A program made the position numbers and the translations under genes. The notes below the pieces were generated by a model. That model saw nothing but the letters and a program-made list of their open reading frames with translations, did no database searches and was not told the DNA's origin. Below are positions 1-7,019 of a stretch of DNA of 22,430 bases, in pieces (the first letter of the stretch is position 1; each line of letters starts with the position of its first letter). Source of the stretch: Oscillospiraceae bacterium (GTDB taxonomy: Bacteria > Bacillota > Clostridia > Oscillospirales > Ruminococcaceae); the NCBI GenBank assembly GCA_004557855.1, contig SFFJ01000030.1:1-22430 (forward strand). The letters are read 5' to 3'.

Positions 1-178
1 CGGGCGGGCGTTCCGGTGCGTCGGGGTCTTGGGGTTTACCCCAAGTCGCTTTTGGGCACTTTTGGCGAGTCAAAAGTGCCACCCCGGCGGTAGCCGTACC
101 AATTAAGCCTTTTATACGGCTTTCCCCACCGGAGGTGATCGCAATCCATCCCCATAACACGCTATCTTCTCAATCCTG
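1..178. repeat. Gene-free segment downstream of glmM with three inverted repeats
   Basis: No coding region was found here. Three inverted repeats are visible. The first is CTTGGGG/CCCCAAG with loop TTTA at 28-45. The second is GGCACTTTTG/CAAAAGTGCC with a six-base loop at 55-80, a perfect 10-bp stem. The third is AGCCGTA/TACGGCT at 92-121, enclosing a smaller AAGCC/GGCTT stem. Bases of about 71-145 resemble 5874-5955, so this is one copy of a dispersed element. It lies just beyond the glmM stop codon and may end that transcript, but no hairpin is followed by a run of T in the glmM direction. Confidence 0.6.
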
Positions 179-1531
179 TCATTTCAGCAGCTGCTCGCAG
201 CCGGCGGCCAGGCGTTCGGCCAGCTCCCGGATGAGGTCGGCGTTTTCGCCCTCCACCATCACCCGGATCAGCGGCTCGGTGCCGCTTGCCCGGATCAAAA
301 TCCTGCCGGTATCGCCCAGCCGTTGCTCGCACTCCTCGATGAGCGCCTCCATTTCTGGGCTTTCGTGCAGCGCCTCCTTCATATCCCGGTCGGCCGCCAC
401 ATTCAGCAGCACCTGCGGGGTCACGGGCATCCGCCCGGCCAGAACGCTCAACGGCTCGCCGGTCAGCTTCATCACCCGCATCAGCTGGATGGCCGAAAGC
501 TCACCGTCCCCGGTGGGCATGAACTCCCGGAAGATGATGTGTCCCGACTGCTCCCCGCCGATATTGTAGCCGTTTTTCCGCATATTTTCCAGCACGTAGC
601 GGTCACCCACCTTGGTGGTTTCGGCGTGGATGCCCTGCTCCCGCGCGAACCGGAAAAAGCCGAAGCTGCTCATCACCGTTACCACGGCGGCGTTGCCAGG
701 CAGGTGGTTTTCCGCCTTCATCTGGCGGGCAAAAATGGCGATCATCTGGTCGCCGTTGACGACATTTCCCTTTTCATCCACCGCAAGGCAGCGGTCGGCG
801 TCCCCGTCAAAGGCCACCGCCAGGTCGTATTTCCCTTCGGCCATCAGCCCCGCCAGATGCTCCACATGGGTGCTGCCGCAGGCCCGGTTGATATTGGTCC
901 CGTCCGGGGCATCGCACAAAATGGTGGCATCAGCCCCCAGCAGCGCAAACAGCCTTTCGGCGGTCCTTACGGCGGCGCCGTTGGAGCAGTCCGCCAGCAC
1001 CCGCATCCCGGTCAGCTTTTCCGGGACGGTGGAGGCCAGATATTCGGTGTAAAGGGCGACGGCCTCCCGGTCCTCCCGGCAGGCGCCGATCTGCTCCGGC
1101 TCCACCGGGATCATGGGGATATCCCGGTCCAGCAGCATTCGCTCGATCTCGTCCTCCTCGTCGTCGGTCAGCTTGTAGCCCTCCGGCCCGAAAATCTTTA
1201 TGCCGTTAAACTCGTAGGGGTTGTGGGAGGCCGAAATGACCACCCCCGCCGAGGCTTTTTTCTGTACCGTCAGGTAGGCCACCGCCGGGGTGGGAATGAC
1301 CCCCAGCAGCTCCACATCGGCGCCGCCCGCCATCAGTCCCGCGGCCAGTGCCGCCTGCAGCATTTCGCCGGAAAGCCGGGTATCCCGGCCGATGACTACG
1401 GTGGGGCGCTTTTCGGGGTGCTCCTCCCGGATGACCTCGGCCAGTGCCATGCCGACCTCGGCGGCCCGGCGGATGGAAAGGTCCCGGTTGGCGATGCCCC
1501 GGATGCCGTCTGTTCCAAACAGTCTGCCCAT
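179..1531 (-). CDS. glmM: Phosphoglucosamine mutase GlmM
   Basis: Cytoplasmic enzyme that converts glucosamine-6-phosphate to glucosamine-1-phosphate, the step toward UDP-GlcNAc for peptidoglycan. The protein has 450 residues, the usual family length. Visible motifs are the active-site loop ISASHNP with the phosphoserine at S102, the metal-binding DGDADR at 242-247, the sugar-recognition GEQSGH at 326-331 and the phosphate-binding RASGTEP at 414-420. The open frame extends 48 codons upstream, but the family N-terminus MGRLFGTDGIRG sets the start at 1531; the extra codons fall in a repeat. Only a weak GAGAAA-type ribosome binding site precedes it. It lies 189 bases after the DUF1287 gene in the same direction, so it may be transcribed from the ruv promoter or from an unseen one of its own. 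Confidence 0.97.
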   Translation of the reverse strand: MGRLFGTDGIRGIANRDLSIRRAAEVGMALAEVIREEHPEKRPTVVIGRDTRLSGEMLQAALAAGLMAGGADVELLGVIPTPAVAYLTVQKKASAGVVISASHNPYEFNGIKIFGPEGYKLTDDEEDEIERMLLDRDIPMIPVEPEQIGACREDREAVALYTEYLASTVPEKLTGMRVLADCSNGAAVRTAERLFALLGADATILCDAPDGTNINRACGSTHVEHLAGLMAEGKYDLAVAFDGDADRCLAVDEKGNVVNGDQMIAIFARQMKAENHLPGNAAVVTVMSSFGFFRFAREQGIHAETTKVGDRYVLENMRKNGYNIGGEQSGHIIFREFMPTGDGELSAIQLMRVMKLTGEPLSVLAGRMPVTPQVLLNVAADRDMKEALHESPEMEALIEECEQRLGDTGRILIRASGTEPLIRVMVEGENADLIRELAERLAAGCEQLLK

Positions 1532-1562
1532 AGTTGTTTCTCGCTTTCTCTCGGTGTATTCT

Positions 1563-1729
1563 CCCGCCATGCAAAAGGGACTTGCACGGCGCACAGCCTT
1601 TCGGCTGGTTTTTTGCATTTTACCCGGCTGCCGGCAGCGATGCGCCCCGGTTGCCGTTAATTTCCCGCCATGCAAAGGGGGCTTGCAGGGCGCACAGCCT
1701 TTCGGCTGATTTTCGGCATTTTACCCGGC
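1563..1729. repeat. 66-base imperfect direct repeat, two copies 101 bases apart
   Basis: Copies at 1563-1628 and 1664-1729 match at about 60 of 66 positions by eye. Each holds CAGCC-TTTC-GGCTG; read on the minus strand, the transcribed one, this is a 5-bp stem closed by a GAAA tetraloop, typical of a folded RNA. The right-hand copy reaches into the end of the DUF1287 gene and supplies its TAA stop. Both copies lie in the leader of glmM. They could be a dispersed repeat or a duplicated RNA element. Confidence 0.85.
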
Positions 1730-2404
1730 GGTGCCGCCCTGCCAGCGGTAGTGGCCGGAGATGGGATGATTGCGGTGGCAGCGCAGCAGGGCGTCCTCCT
1801 CGCGGCGGGGTTGGCCGCTGTTGTGGATGAGGTAGGGGATGCCGTCGCGGTTGCGTTTATCGGAAATGATGCCGACGTGGCGGCTGCCGAAGGTGACGAT
1901 ATCCCCCGGCTGCCATGCGGCGATGTCCTCGGGGTCAAGGGTCAGGCATTCGGCGTGGCGGCCAAAAAACACCCGTAAATTGGGCACCCGCCGAAAATCG
2001 ATATTGGGGTCGGGGGTTCCCTGTACCCGCGGATAAAGGGCGGTATTTCGGGCGATATCGGCGTCGATCATCGCCTTGAGGTCGTACCCCGCATTTTGGA
2101 GGGCACGCCACACCACATCGGTGCAGACCCCGCGGTTTTCCGGCGGGTAGCCCCCGGCAAAGTAGGAGGGGTCGTATTTGGGGTGGTTTTCGGCGTCCTG
2201 CCGGGCGCCCAGCAGGATATCGGTGTAGTCATCGATGCCGTCGCCGTCGGCGTCCAGGGGGCTTTGCAGCGTTTCGATGCCGAAATGCTCCGCTGTATAA
2301 GTTTTATGGGGCAAAAGGTTCCAGTAGTCCAGCACCGGTAAAAGCAGTGCTGCTGCGGCCGCTGCCACAAGCCACGGCCACCGGCGTTTTTTCGATTTTT
2401 CCAT
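1721..2404 (-). CDS. DUF1287 (YijF-like) secreted or anchored protein
   Basis: Protein of 227 residues. A basic N-terminus (KSKKRR) and a hydrophobic segment at about 10-25 indicate a membrane anchor or signal sequence, so the rest should lie outside the cell. Residues 51-59 (DADGDGIDD) form an EF-hand-like calcium loop. The DUF1287 region then runs to the C-terminus: RGVCTDVVWRAL with C94, SRHVGIISD with H176 and LIHNSG with H194. These suit the Cys-His-His centre of NlpC/P60-type papain-fold enzymes, so a cell-wall hydrolase or amidase role is possible but unproven. The start at 2404 follows CGGAGAA with good spacing. The stop codon lies inside the direct repeat. It lies between ruvB and glmM, and the spacer to ruvB contains a hairpin array. 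Confidence 0.85.
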   Translation of the reverse strand: MEKSKKRRWPWLVAAAAAALLLPVLDYWNLLPHKTYTAEHFGIETLQSPLDADGDGIDDYTDILLGARQDAENHPKYDPSYFAGGYPPENRGVCTDVVWRALQNAGYDLKAMIDADIARNTALYPRVQGTPDPNIDFRRVPNLRVFFGRHAECLTLDPEDIAAWQPGDIVTFGSRHVGIISDKRNRDGIPYLIHNSGQPRREEDALLRCHRNHPISGHYRWQGGTAG

Positions 2405-2468
2405 GGGGTTCTCCGTGATTGAATGGTTGGGGCGGGCGGGGTGCAGGGGGGAAGGGTTGCGGGGGGGC

Positions 2469-2547
2469 GGGCCGCAGGCCCGGCGGCGGAGCCGCCGACG
2501 CGGGCGGAGCCCGCGGGTTTCGGCGGAGCCGAAACGGCCTGCGGCCG
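2469..2547. repeat. Array of five abutting hairpins with three-base loops
   Basis: Five perfect inverted repeats follow one another almost without gaps: GGGCC-GCA-GGCCC (2469-2481), CGGCGGC-GGA-GCCGCCG (2481-2497), CGCGGGC-GGA-GCCCGCG (2499-2515), GTTTCGGC-GGA-GCCGAAAC (2517-2535) and CGGCC-TGC-GGCCG (2535-2547). It occupies the spacer between the ruvB stop and the DUF1287 start. It is not followed by a T run in the direction of transcription, so it is not an ordinary terminator. Confidence 0.9.
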
Positions 2548-2599
2548 TAGGGTGCGGCTTGAAGAAAGCCGGATCGGCGCAGGGGTTGGGTGGCTGCCC

Positions 2600-3670
2600 T
2601 TACAGCTGCAGGGTCATTTGGGCATCGGGGGCGCCGTCCGGGGCCTCCAGATGGAGGTGGTTATAGGCAAGCCGGGTGACGCAGCGGCCCCGGGGGGTTC
2701 TGGCCAAAAAGCCGATCTGCATGAGGTACGGCTCGTAAACGTCCTCCAGGGTCACGCTTTCCTCCCCGACGGCGGCGGCTAATGTGTCCAGTCCCACCGG
2801 CCCGCCGGCATAATTCTGGATGATGGTGGAGAGGATGCGGCGGTCAACACGGTCAAGGCCGAGGTAATCCACCTCCAGCCGTTCCAGTGCTTCGGCAGCG
2901 ATTTCCGGGGTGATGGTGCCGCTGCCCTGCACCTGTGCAAAGTCCCGGACCCGCTTCAAAAAGCGGTTGGCGATGCGGGGGGTGCCGCGGCTGCGGCGGG
3001 CCAGCTCCATGGCGCCTTCGGCTTCACAGGGGATGCCGAGGATGCCGGCCGACCGGGTGACGATCTGCGAAAGCTCCTCCGGGGTGTAAAGCTCCAGGCG
3101 GAACACCACCCCGAACCGATCCCGCAGGGGGGCGGAAAGCTGCCCGGCCCGGGTGGTGGCTCCCACCAGGGTGAAATGGGGCAGGTCGATGCGGATGGAA
3201 CGGGCGCTGGGCCCCTTGCCGATGATGATATCGAGGGCGTAGTCCTCCATGGCGGGGTACAGCACCTCCTCCACGCTGCGGTTCAGCCGGTGGATCTCAT
3301 CGATAAACAGGATGTCGTTTTCATTGAGGTTGGTGAGCAGGGCGGCCAGGTCGCCGGGCTTTTCGATGGCGGGGCCGCTGGTGACCCGGATATTGACCCC
3401 CATTTCCGCCGCAATGATTTGCGAGAGGGTGGTTTTGCCCAGGCCGGGGGGGCCGTACAGCAGGACATGGTCCAACGGCTCCCCACGCAGGCGCGCGGCC
3501 TGCATAAATACCGACAGGTTTTCCTTGACCTGCTCCTGCCCGATATATTCCTCCAGCGTGTGCGGGCGAAGGGAATTTTCGTTATCCCGGTCGCTTGGGG
3601 TCACCTCGGGTGCGACAAAGCGGTTTTCGAGGTCCATTTCGTATTCCGGCTGCTTGCCTCTATCGAACAT
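2600..3670 (-). CDS. ruvB: Holliday junction branch-migration ATPase RuvB
   Basis: AAA+ motor that forms hexamers on either side of RuvA and drives branch migration of Holliday junctions. At 356 residues it has the usual length. Motifs: Walker A GPPGLGKT at 73-80, Walker B LFIDEIH at 121-127, sensor 1 region GATTR at 170-174 and sensor 2 GTPR at 228-231. The C-terminal winged-helix region carries the family stretch VGLDTLAAAVGE. The start at 3670 is preceded by AGAGGAG at good spacing. It is the third ruv gene but is separated from ruvA by a 338-base spacer full of hairpins, unlike the tightly coupled ruvC-ruvA pair. Confidence 0.98.
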   Translation of the reverse strand: MFDRGKQPEYEMDLENRFVAPEVTPSDRDNENSLRPHTLEEYIGQEQVKENLSVFMQAARLRGEPLDHVLLYGPPGLGKTTLSQIIAAEMGVNIRVTSGPAIEKPGDLAALLTNLNENDILFIDEIHRLNRSVEEVLYPAMEDYALDIIIGKGPSARSIRIDLPHFTLVGATTRAGQLSAPLRDRFGVVFRLELYTPEELSQIVTRSAGILGIPCEAEGAMELARRSRGTPRIANRFLKRVRDFAQVQGSGTITPEIAAEALERLEVDYLGLDRVDRRILSTIIQNYAGGPVGLDTLAAAVGEESVTLEDVYEPYLMQIGFLARTPRGRCVTRLAYNHLHLEAPDGAPDAQMTLQL

Positions 3671-3732
3671 TCTGCGTTCTCCTCTCTTTGCGGGGTGGGG
3701 CGTTGGGGGGTGGGTTTTCTATGGGGGAAGGC

Positions 3733-3815
3733 GGGGCGCAGCCCCGGCGGCCTTCGGCCGCCGAAGCGGACGGCAGTCCGCTTGCCCCGCCCTGCGGGCG
3801 GGGCGGGCTGCGCCC
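3733..3815. repeat. Hairpin array in the ruvA-ruvB spacer, first cluster
   Basis: Adjacent perfect stems: GGGGC-GCA-GCCCC (3733-3745), CGGCGGCC-TTC-GGCCGCCG (3745-3763), AAGCGGAC-GGCA-GTCCGCTT (3764-3783), GCCCCGCCC-TGC-GGGCGGGGC (3784-3804) and GGGC-TGC-GCCC (3805-3815). The last can pair alternatively, as GCGGGGC (3798-3804) also matches GCCCCGC (3812-3818). The architecture matches the array at 2469-2547. The cluster lies upstream of the ruvB ribosome binding site in the ruv transcript. Confidence 0.9.
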
Positions 3816-3895
3816 CGCGGTGCTGCTTCTCGGTCAGTCCGGGGAGGGGGGGGCGGGGGCGGGCTGCTGCGGGGCCGGTGGGCGGCGGGTGGGAG

Positions 3896-3987
3896 GGCCC
3901 GCAGGGCCGGCCGCCGGAGGCGGCCGCAGGCGGCGAAGCCGCCGAAACCGTCCGCAGGACGGTTTGCCCTGCGGGCCGAACCGGCCC
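3896..3987. repeat. Hairpin array in the ruvA-ruvB spacer, second cluster
   Basis: Adjacent stems: GGCCC-GCA-GGGCC (3896-3908), GGCCGCC-GGA-GGCGGCC (3909-3925), GGCGGC-GAA-GCCGCC (3929-3943), AAACCGTCC-GCA-GGACGGTTT (3945-3965), GCCC-TGC-GGGC (3966-3976), and GGGCCG-AAC-CGGCCC (3973-3987), which overlaps the previous one. Between this cluster and the first, 3823-3895 is G-rich without a clear stem. The ruvA stop codon lies about 20 bases away, so ruvA mRNA would carry this fold at its 3' side. Confidence 0.9.
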
Positions 3988-4008
3988 TCTGCAGCGAATG
4001 ATCAACGG

Positions 4009-4626
4009 TTATTTGCCGCGGGTAAAGGTTTTGAGGGCGCGGCGGATCAGCTCATCCACCGCAAGGCTTTCCTCCATCGGGGCGATGACGGCAGCGGCAT
4101 CGGTCTGGCCGTAGCCCAGCGCCACCAGCGCACTGATGGCTTCGCTTTTGGCGGTATTTTTGGCGCTTTCCCCAAGGGCGGCGATGGTGCCCTGCTCCTC
4201 GCCGAAGGAGCTGCCGATGTCCTCATCGGTGACCTTATCCCGCAGTTCCAAAATGATGCGCTGGGCCAGCTTTGCGCCGACCCCCTGCGCTCTGGTCAGG
4301 GCTTTGGCGTCCCCGGCGGCAATGGAAAGCATCAGCCGGTCGGGGGCGGCATCGGAGAGGATGGCAAGCGCCACCCGGGGGCCGACCCCCGAAACCCCGA
4401 TGAGCAGCCGGAAGCAATGCTTTTCCTGCTCGGTGGAAAAGCCGAACAGCTCCATACCGTCCTCCTTGACCCACAAATGGGTCAGCAGGGTGACCTCCTG
4501 GCCGCGGCCGGGCAGACTGGACAGGGTGTAGGTGGAAGCCGAGCATTGGTAACCGACGCCGCAGGCTTCAATGACGCAGTAGGTGGGCGCTACCTGCCGC
4601 AGCAGCCCGGTGATGCTGTAAATCAT
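4009..4626 (-). CDS. ruvA: Holliday junction DNA-binding protein RuvA
   Basis: Tetrameric junction-binding subunit that loads RuvB. At 205 residues it is normal length. The N-terminal OB-fold domain begins MIYSITGLL. Two helix-hairpin-helix motifs follow, GVSGVGPRVA (77-86) and GVGAKLAQRI (115-124), and then an acidic linker. The C-terminal RuvB-contacting domain, about 158-205, contains ALVALGY. The start ATG overlaps the ruvC stop as ATGA at 4626-4623, which indicates translational coupling. The spacing and overlap place it in the LexA-boxed ruvC transcript. Confidence 0.98.
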   Translation of the reverse strand: MIYSITGLLRQVAPTYCVIEACGVGYQCSASTYTLSSLPGRGQEVTLLTHLWVKEDGMELFGFSTEQEKHCFRLLIGVSGVGPRVALAILSDAAPDRLMLSIAAGDAKALTRAQGVGAKLAQRIILELRDKVTDEDIGSSFGEEQGTIAALGESAKNTAKSEAISALVALGYGQTDAAAVIAPMEESLAVDELIRRALKTFTRGK

Positions 4627-5177
4627 GGTTTTTTCTCCTTGTAGGTGATGGGTCTGCCCCGGCGGTTGCCGCCCCGGATTTCTGCCAAGGCTGCGGTGGG
4701 CAGACGGCTGCTGCCATTGTGCCCGTGGCAGATGGCAATGGCCAAAGCATCGGCGGCATCATCGGGCTGGGGAACTGCTTTGAGGTGCAAAAGGCGGCGG
4801 GTCATTTCCATCACCTGTTCCTTTTCGGCTTTGCCGTAGCCCACCACCGCCGATTTGACCTGAAGCGGCGTGTAGCTGAACACCGGAACCCCCTGCTGCT
4901 CCGCCGCCAGCAGCAGCACCCCTCTGGCCTCCGCCACGGCAATGGCAGTGGTGCGGTTGCTGGTGAAAAACAGCTGCTCCATTGCGACGGCGTCGGGGCG
5001 GTAGCGGGTCAGCAGCTCCGTCATGTCATCGTAGATCTGCCGCAGGCGGGTTTCAAAGGGCAGTTCGGCCGGGGTGGTGATGGCGCCGTATTCCACCAGC
5101 GAAAACCGGACGTTATCGTAATCCAAAAGGCCGATGCCGACGATGGCGTAGCCGGGGTCCACCCCCATGATCCGCAT
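4623..5177 (-). CDS. ruvC: Holliday junction resolvase RuvC
   Basis: Dimeric endonuclease that cuts Holliday junctions symmetrically. The four acidic catalytic residues are visible: D7 (MRIMGVDPG), E67 (VAMEQLFF), D140 and D143 (PDDAADALA). The protein has 184 residues. A longer in-frame start exists at 5234, but MRI is the family start at 5177 and is preceded by AAAGGGGG with an 8-base spacer. The longer form would start only about nine bases from the predicted transcription start and lacks a ribosome binding site. It is the first gene of the ruv cluster and its stop overlaps the ruvA start. Confidence 0.97.
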   Translation of the reverse strand: MRIMGVDPGYAIVGIGLLDYDNVRFSLVEYGAITTPAELPFETRLRQIYDDMTELLTRYRPDAVAMEQLFFTSNRTTAIAVAEARGVLLLAAEQQGVPVFSYTPLQVKSAVVGYGKAEKEQVMEMTRRLLHLKAVPQPDDAADALAIAICHGHNGSSRLPTAALAEIRGGNRRGRPITYKEKKP

Positions 5178-5249
5178 GACGAAAGCCCCCTTTCCCGCAG
5201 CCGGTATTTTTTGCATCAGGGCATGACTGCCCATAATGATTCATCCTAT

Positions 5250-5278
5250 ATCGTACCACAAGAACGCTTGTTCGTCAA
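5250..5278 (-). promoter_or_regulatory. ruvC promoter with embedded LexA (SOS) box
   Basis: On the minus strand a -35 TTGACG (5273-5278) and a -10 TACGAT (5250-5255) are separated by exactly 17 bases. The spacer contains CGAACAAGCGTTCT (5261-5274), which matches the Gram-positive LexA/DinR operator CGAAC-N4-GTTCG except for its last base. LexA bound here would block RNA polymerase, and DNA damage would relieve it. The predicted transcript starts near 5243, about 66 bases before the ruvC ATG. Confidence 0.85.
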
Positions 5279-5560
5279 TAACAAGACCGTAAATTTTAAG
5301 GAATATTCACAGTTGGGGGAGGAATTTTCGGCGGGGGTCGCCTGCGTGCGTGGGCCGGGGTGGCGGGCGGCGCCCGCGCGCATACGCACGCATATGCGAG
5401 GGTGGCGGGAAATGGGAGGTGCTGGGGGATTTTGGGTTGGCGAGGGGCTTTGGCGGGGAGGGTCGCGGTGGTTGGGGTGCGGGACTGCGATTGGCCGAAA
5501 GATGAGCCGCTGACCCATGGTTATGGTTAGCGGGGCTGGCGGTTTGCAGGGAAAGGGAGG
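5279..5560. other. Gene-free stretch upstream of the ruv promoter
   Basis: No credible gene. Open frames exist on both strands but are proline-, glycine- and arginine-rich and low in complexity. The one clear structure is TGCGTGCGT (5343-5351) paired with ACGCACGCA (5384-5392), a perfect 9-bp stem around a GC-rich interior of GGCGGGCGGCGCCCGC type. Its function is not apparent. Confidence 0.5.
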
Positions 5561-5567
5561 GCGTTCC

Positions 5568-5901
5568 CCTCCCCCGAAGCGGGGGAGGTCGGGAGGGGGC
5601 AGATGCATCTGCGATACCTTATTGAGCCCGTCTGCGTGCAGTACGGAAGGCTTTTTTCGCAGAAAAACGCCTTTCGTATCCAGCGCAGCAGGGCGCAGGA
5701 AAGGGGTTTGTCAAGGGGGAATCTGTCCCCCTTGACCCGCTTTTGGTTTGGGGTCCCCGACGGGTCGCAAGACCCGATGGGGAGAGGAGGGCGCACCGCA
5801 GCGGGGAGGGCTGCCCGTAGTGTAACGGAGGGTCAGCTCGACTCAAGCGGAGGTTGCGCCCGACGAGGCGGTGCAAAAGGAACGCCACGGCGGCGAGCCG
5901 T
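5568..5901. repeat. Chain of inverted repeats between ruvC and galE
   Basis: Successive structures: CCTCCCCCG-AAG-CGGGGGAGG (5568-5588); palindrome CAGATGCATCTG (5600-5611); TACGGAAGGC/GCCTTTCGTA with an inner T5/A5 stem (5642-5678); GTCAAGGGGG/CCCCCTTGAC with a 7-base loop (5710-5736); TCCCC..GGGTC-GCAA-GACCC..GGGGA with a GNRA-type tetraloop (5754-5783); a long-range GCACCGC/GCGGTGC pair (5793-5799 with 5868-5874); and ACGGC-GGCGA-GCCGT (5887-5901). No protein is credible here. The density of stems suggests a structured RNA or a mosaic of dispersed repeats. Confidence 0.75.
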
Positions 5902-5955
5902 ACAGATTATGACAATTAAAAGGCTTGCCCCGCCGGAGGCGAGAAGAAACCATGT
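5874..5955. repeat. Second copy of the dispersed element seen at 71-145
   Basis: Shares an ordered set of words with 71-145: CAAAAG, GCCAC, GGCGG, AGCCGTAC, AATTAA, GGCTT, then CCCC-R-CCGGAGG and CCAT. The two copies differ by short insertions, for example ten extra bases after AGCCGTAC here. Both lie in intergenic DNA. The match was made by eye and the exact borders are uncertain. Confidence 0.6.
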
Positions 5956-5975
5956 CACGTCCATCCGCCGAAAGG

Positions 5976-6001
5976 CAAAACCCCGCCGTGGGGGCGGGGT
6001 T
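5976..6001 (-). terminator. Probable terminator after galE
   Basis: Inverted repeat AACCCCGCC (5979-5987) / GGCGGGGTT (5993-6001) with a 5-base loop. On the minus strand the stem runs directly into TTTTG. It lies 18 bases beyond the galE stop codon, the place expected for the end of the gal transcript. Confidence 0.65.
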
Positions 6002-6018
6002 GGGGGGATGGTATGGGG

Positions 6019-7008
6019 TTATTCTTCGTAGCCTTGGGGGTGGCCGGAGTGCCAAATCCAGGCGTCCGAGATGATCTGCTCCAGGCCGCGGGTGGGCTGC
6101 CAACGGAGCACCTCACGGGCCTTATGGTTGGAGGCGATGAGCACCGAGGGGTCCCCGGGGCGGTTGGGCTCGACGACTGCTTTGATCTCCCTGCCGGTGA
6201 CGCGACGGGCGGTTTCGATGATCTCATTGACGGAATAGCCGGTGCCGTTGCCGAGATTGAAAACATCGCTGTGGCCGCCCTTTTCAAGATATTCCAGCGC
6301 CGCAAGATGCGCCTCGGCCAGGTCCTGCACGTGGATGTAATCCCGGATGCAGGTGCCGTCGGCGGTGGGGTAATGATCCCCGAAGATGCCGATGTGATCC
6401 CTTTGGCCGAGAGCGGTTTTCATTACCAGCGGGATGAGGTGGGTTTCGGGGTCGTGATCCTCGCCGATGCCCGCCTCGGGATCGGAGCCAGCGGCATTAA
6501 AGTAGCGCAGCGCCACATACCGGATGTCATACGCCCGGTCGCACCACTTGAGCATATTTTCGATGGCCAGCTTGGTGGCGCCGTAGGGGTTGGTGGGCTC
6601 GGTGCGGTCGCCCTCCTCGATGGGCTGCTTTTCCGGCTCGCCGTAGGTGGCGGCCGTAGAGGAAAAGACGATATTTTTTACGCCGTGGGTACGCATGGCC
6701 GAAAGCAGCGAAATGGCTCCCGACACGTTATTCCCGTAGTATTTGAGGGGCTCCCTGACGCTTTCGCCCACGAGGGAGCAGGCGGCAAAATTGATGATGC
6801 CGTCGATGTGGTTTTCGGAAAAGACACGGTCGAGGAAGGCGGCATCCCGCAGGTCGCCGACATAAAGCTGACGCGCGCCCCGCACCGCCTGACGGTGCCC
6901 CGTTTGCAGGTTGTCGGCCACGATGACATCATAGCCGCGGCGGGCAAGAAGCACCACCATGTGACTGCCGATATAGCCGGCACCGCCGGCCACCAGAATG
7001 GTTTTCAT
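6019..7008 (-). CDS. galE: UDP-glucose 4-epimerase GalE
   Basis: Interconverts UDP-galactose and UDP-glucose with bound NAD, the last step of the Leloir pathway. The protein has 329 residues. The nucleotide-binding GGAGYIG is at 8-14. The catalytic Y142-x-x-x-K146 lies in NPYGATK, and the S/T position of the triad is T118 in SSTAATYG. An upstream extension of 22 codons is rejected because MKTILVAGG is the family start and a perfect AAGGAGG precedes it; that ribosome binding site begins inside the galT stop. The gap to galT is 11 bases, so galK-galT-galE form one transcript and galE is its last gene. Confidence 0.97.
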   Translation of the reverse strand: MKTILVAGGAGYIGSHMVVLLARRGYDVIVADNLQTGHRQAVRGARQLYVGDLRDAAFLDRVFSENHIDGIINFAACSLVGESVREPLKYYGNNVSGAISLLSAMRTHGVKNIVFSSTAATYGEPEKQPIEEGDRTEPTNPYGATKLAIENMLKWCDRAYDIRYVALRYFNAAGSDPEAGIGEDHDPETHLIPLVMKTALGQRDHIGIFGDHYPTADGTCIRDYIHVQDLAEAHLAALEYLEKGGHSDVFNLGNGTGYSVNEIIETARRVTGREIKAVVEPNRPGDPSVLIASNHKAREVLRWQPTRGLEQIISDAWIWHSGHPQGYEE

Positions 7009-7019
7009 ATGTTTCCTCC

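Noticed and set aside
55..80. glmM terminator
   Set aside because: The 10-bp stem is perfect, but no T run follows it in the glmM direction, and it belongs to a region that recurs elsewhere; kept only as an inverted repeat.
323..1660. Long open frame on the plus strand opposite glmM
   Set aside because: Shadow of glmM in GC-rich DNA; its product is low-complexity and lacks any family motif, while glmM motifs are complete.
5178..5234. Longer RuvC start at 5234
   Set aside because: Would begin only about nine bases after the predicted transcription start, has no ribosome binding site and adds residues absent from the family.
5246..5608. 120-codon minus-strand frame upstream of ruvC
   Set aside because: Proline-rich and low in complexity, runs through inverted repeats and the LexA-boxed promoter.
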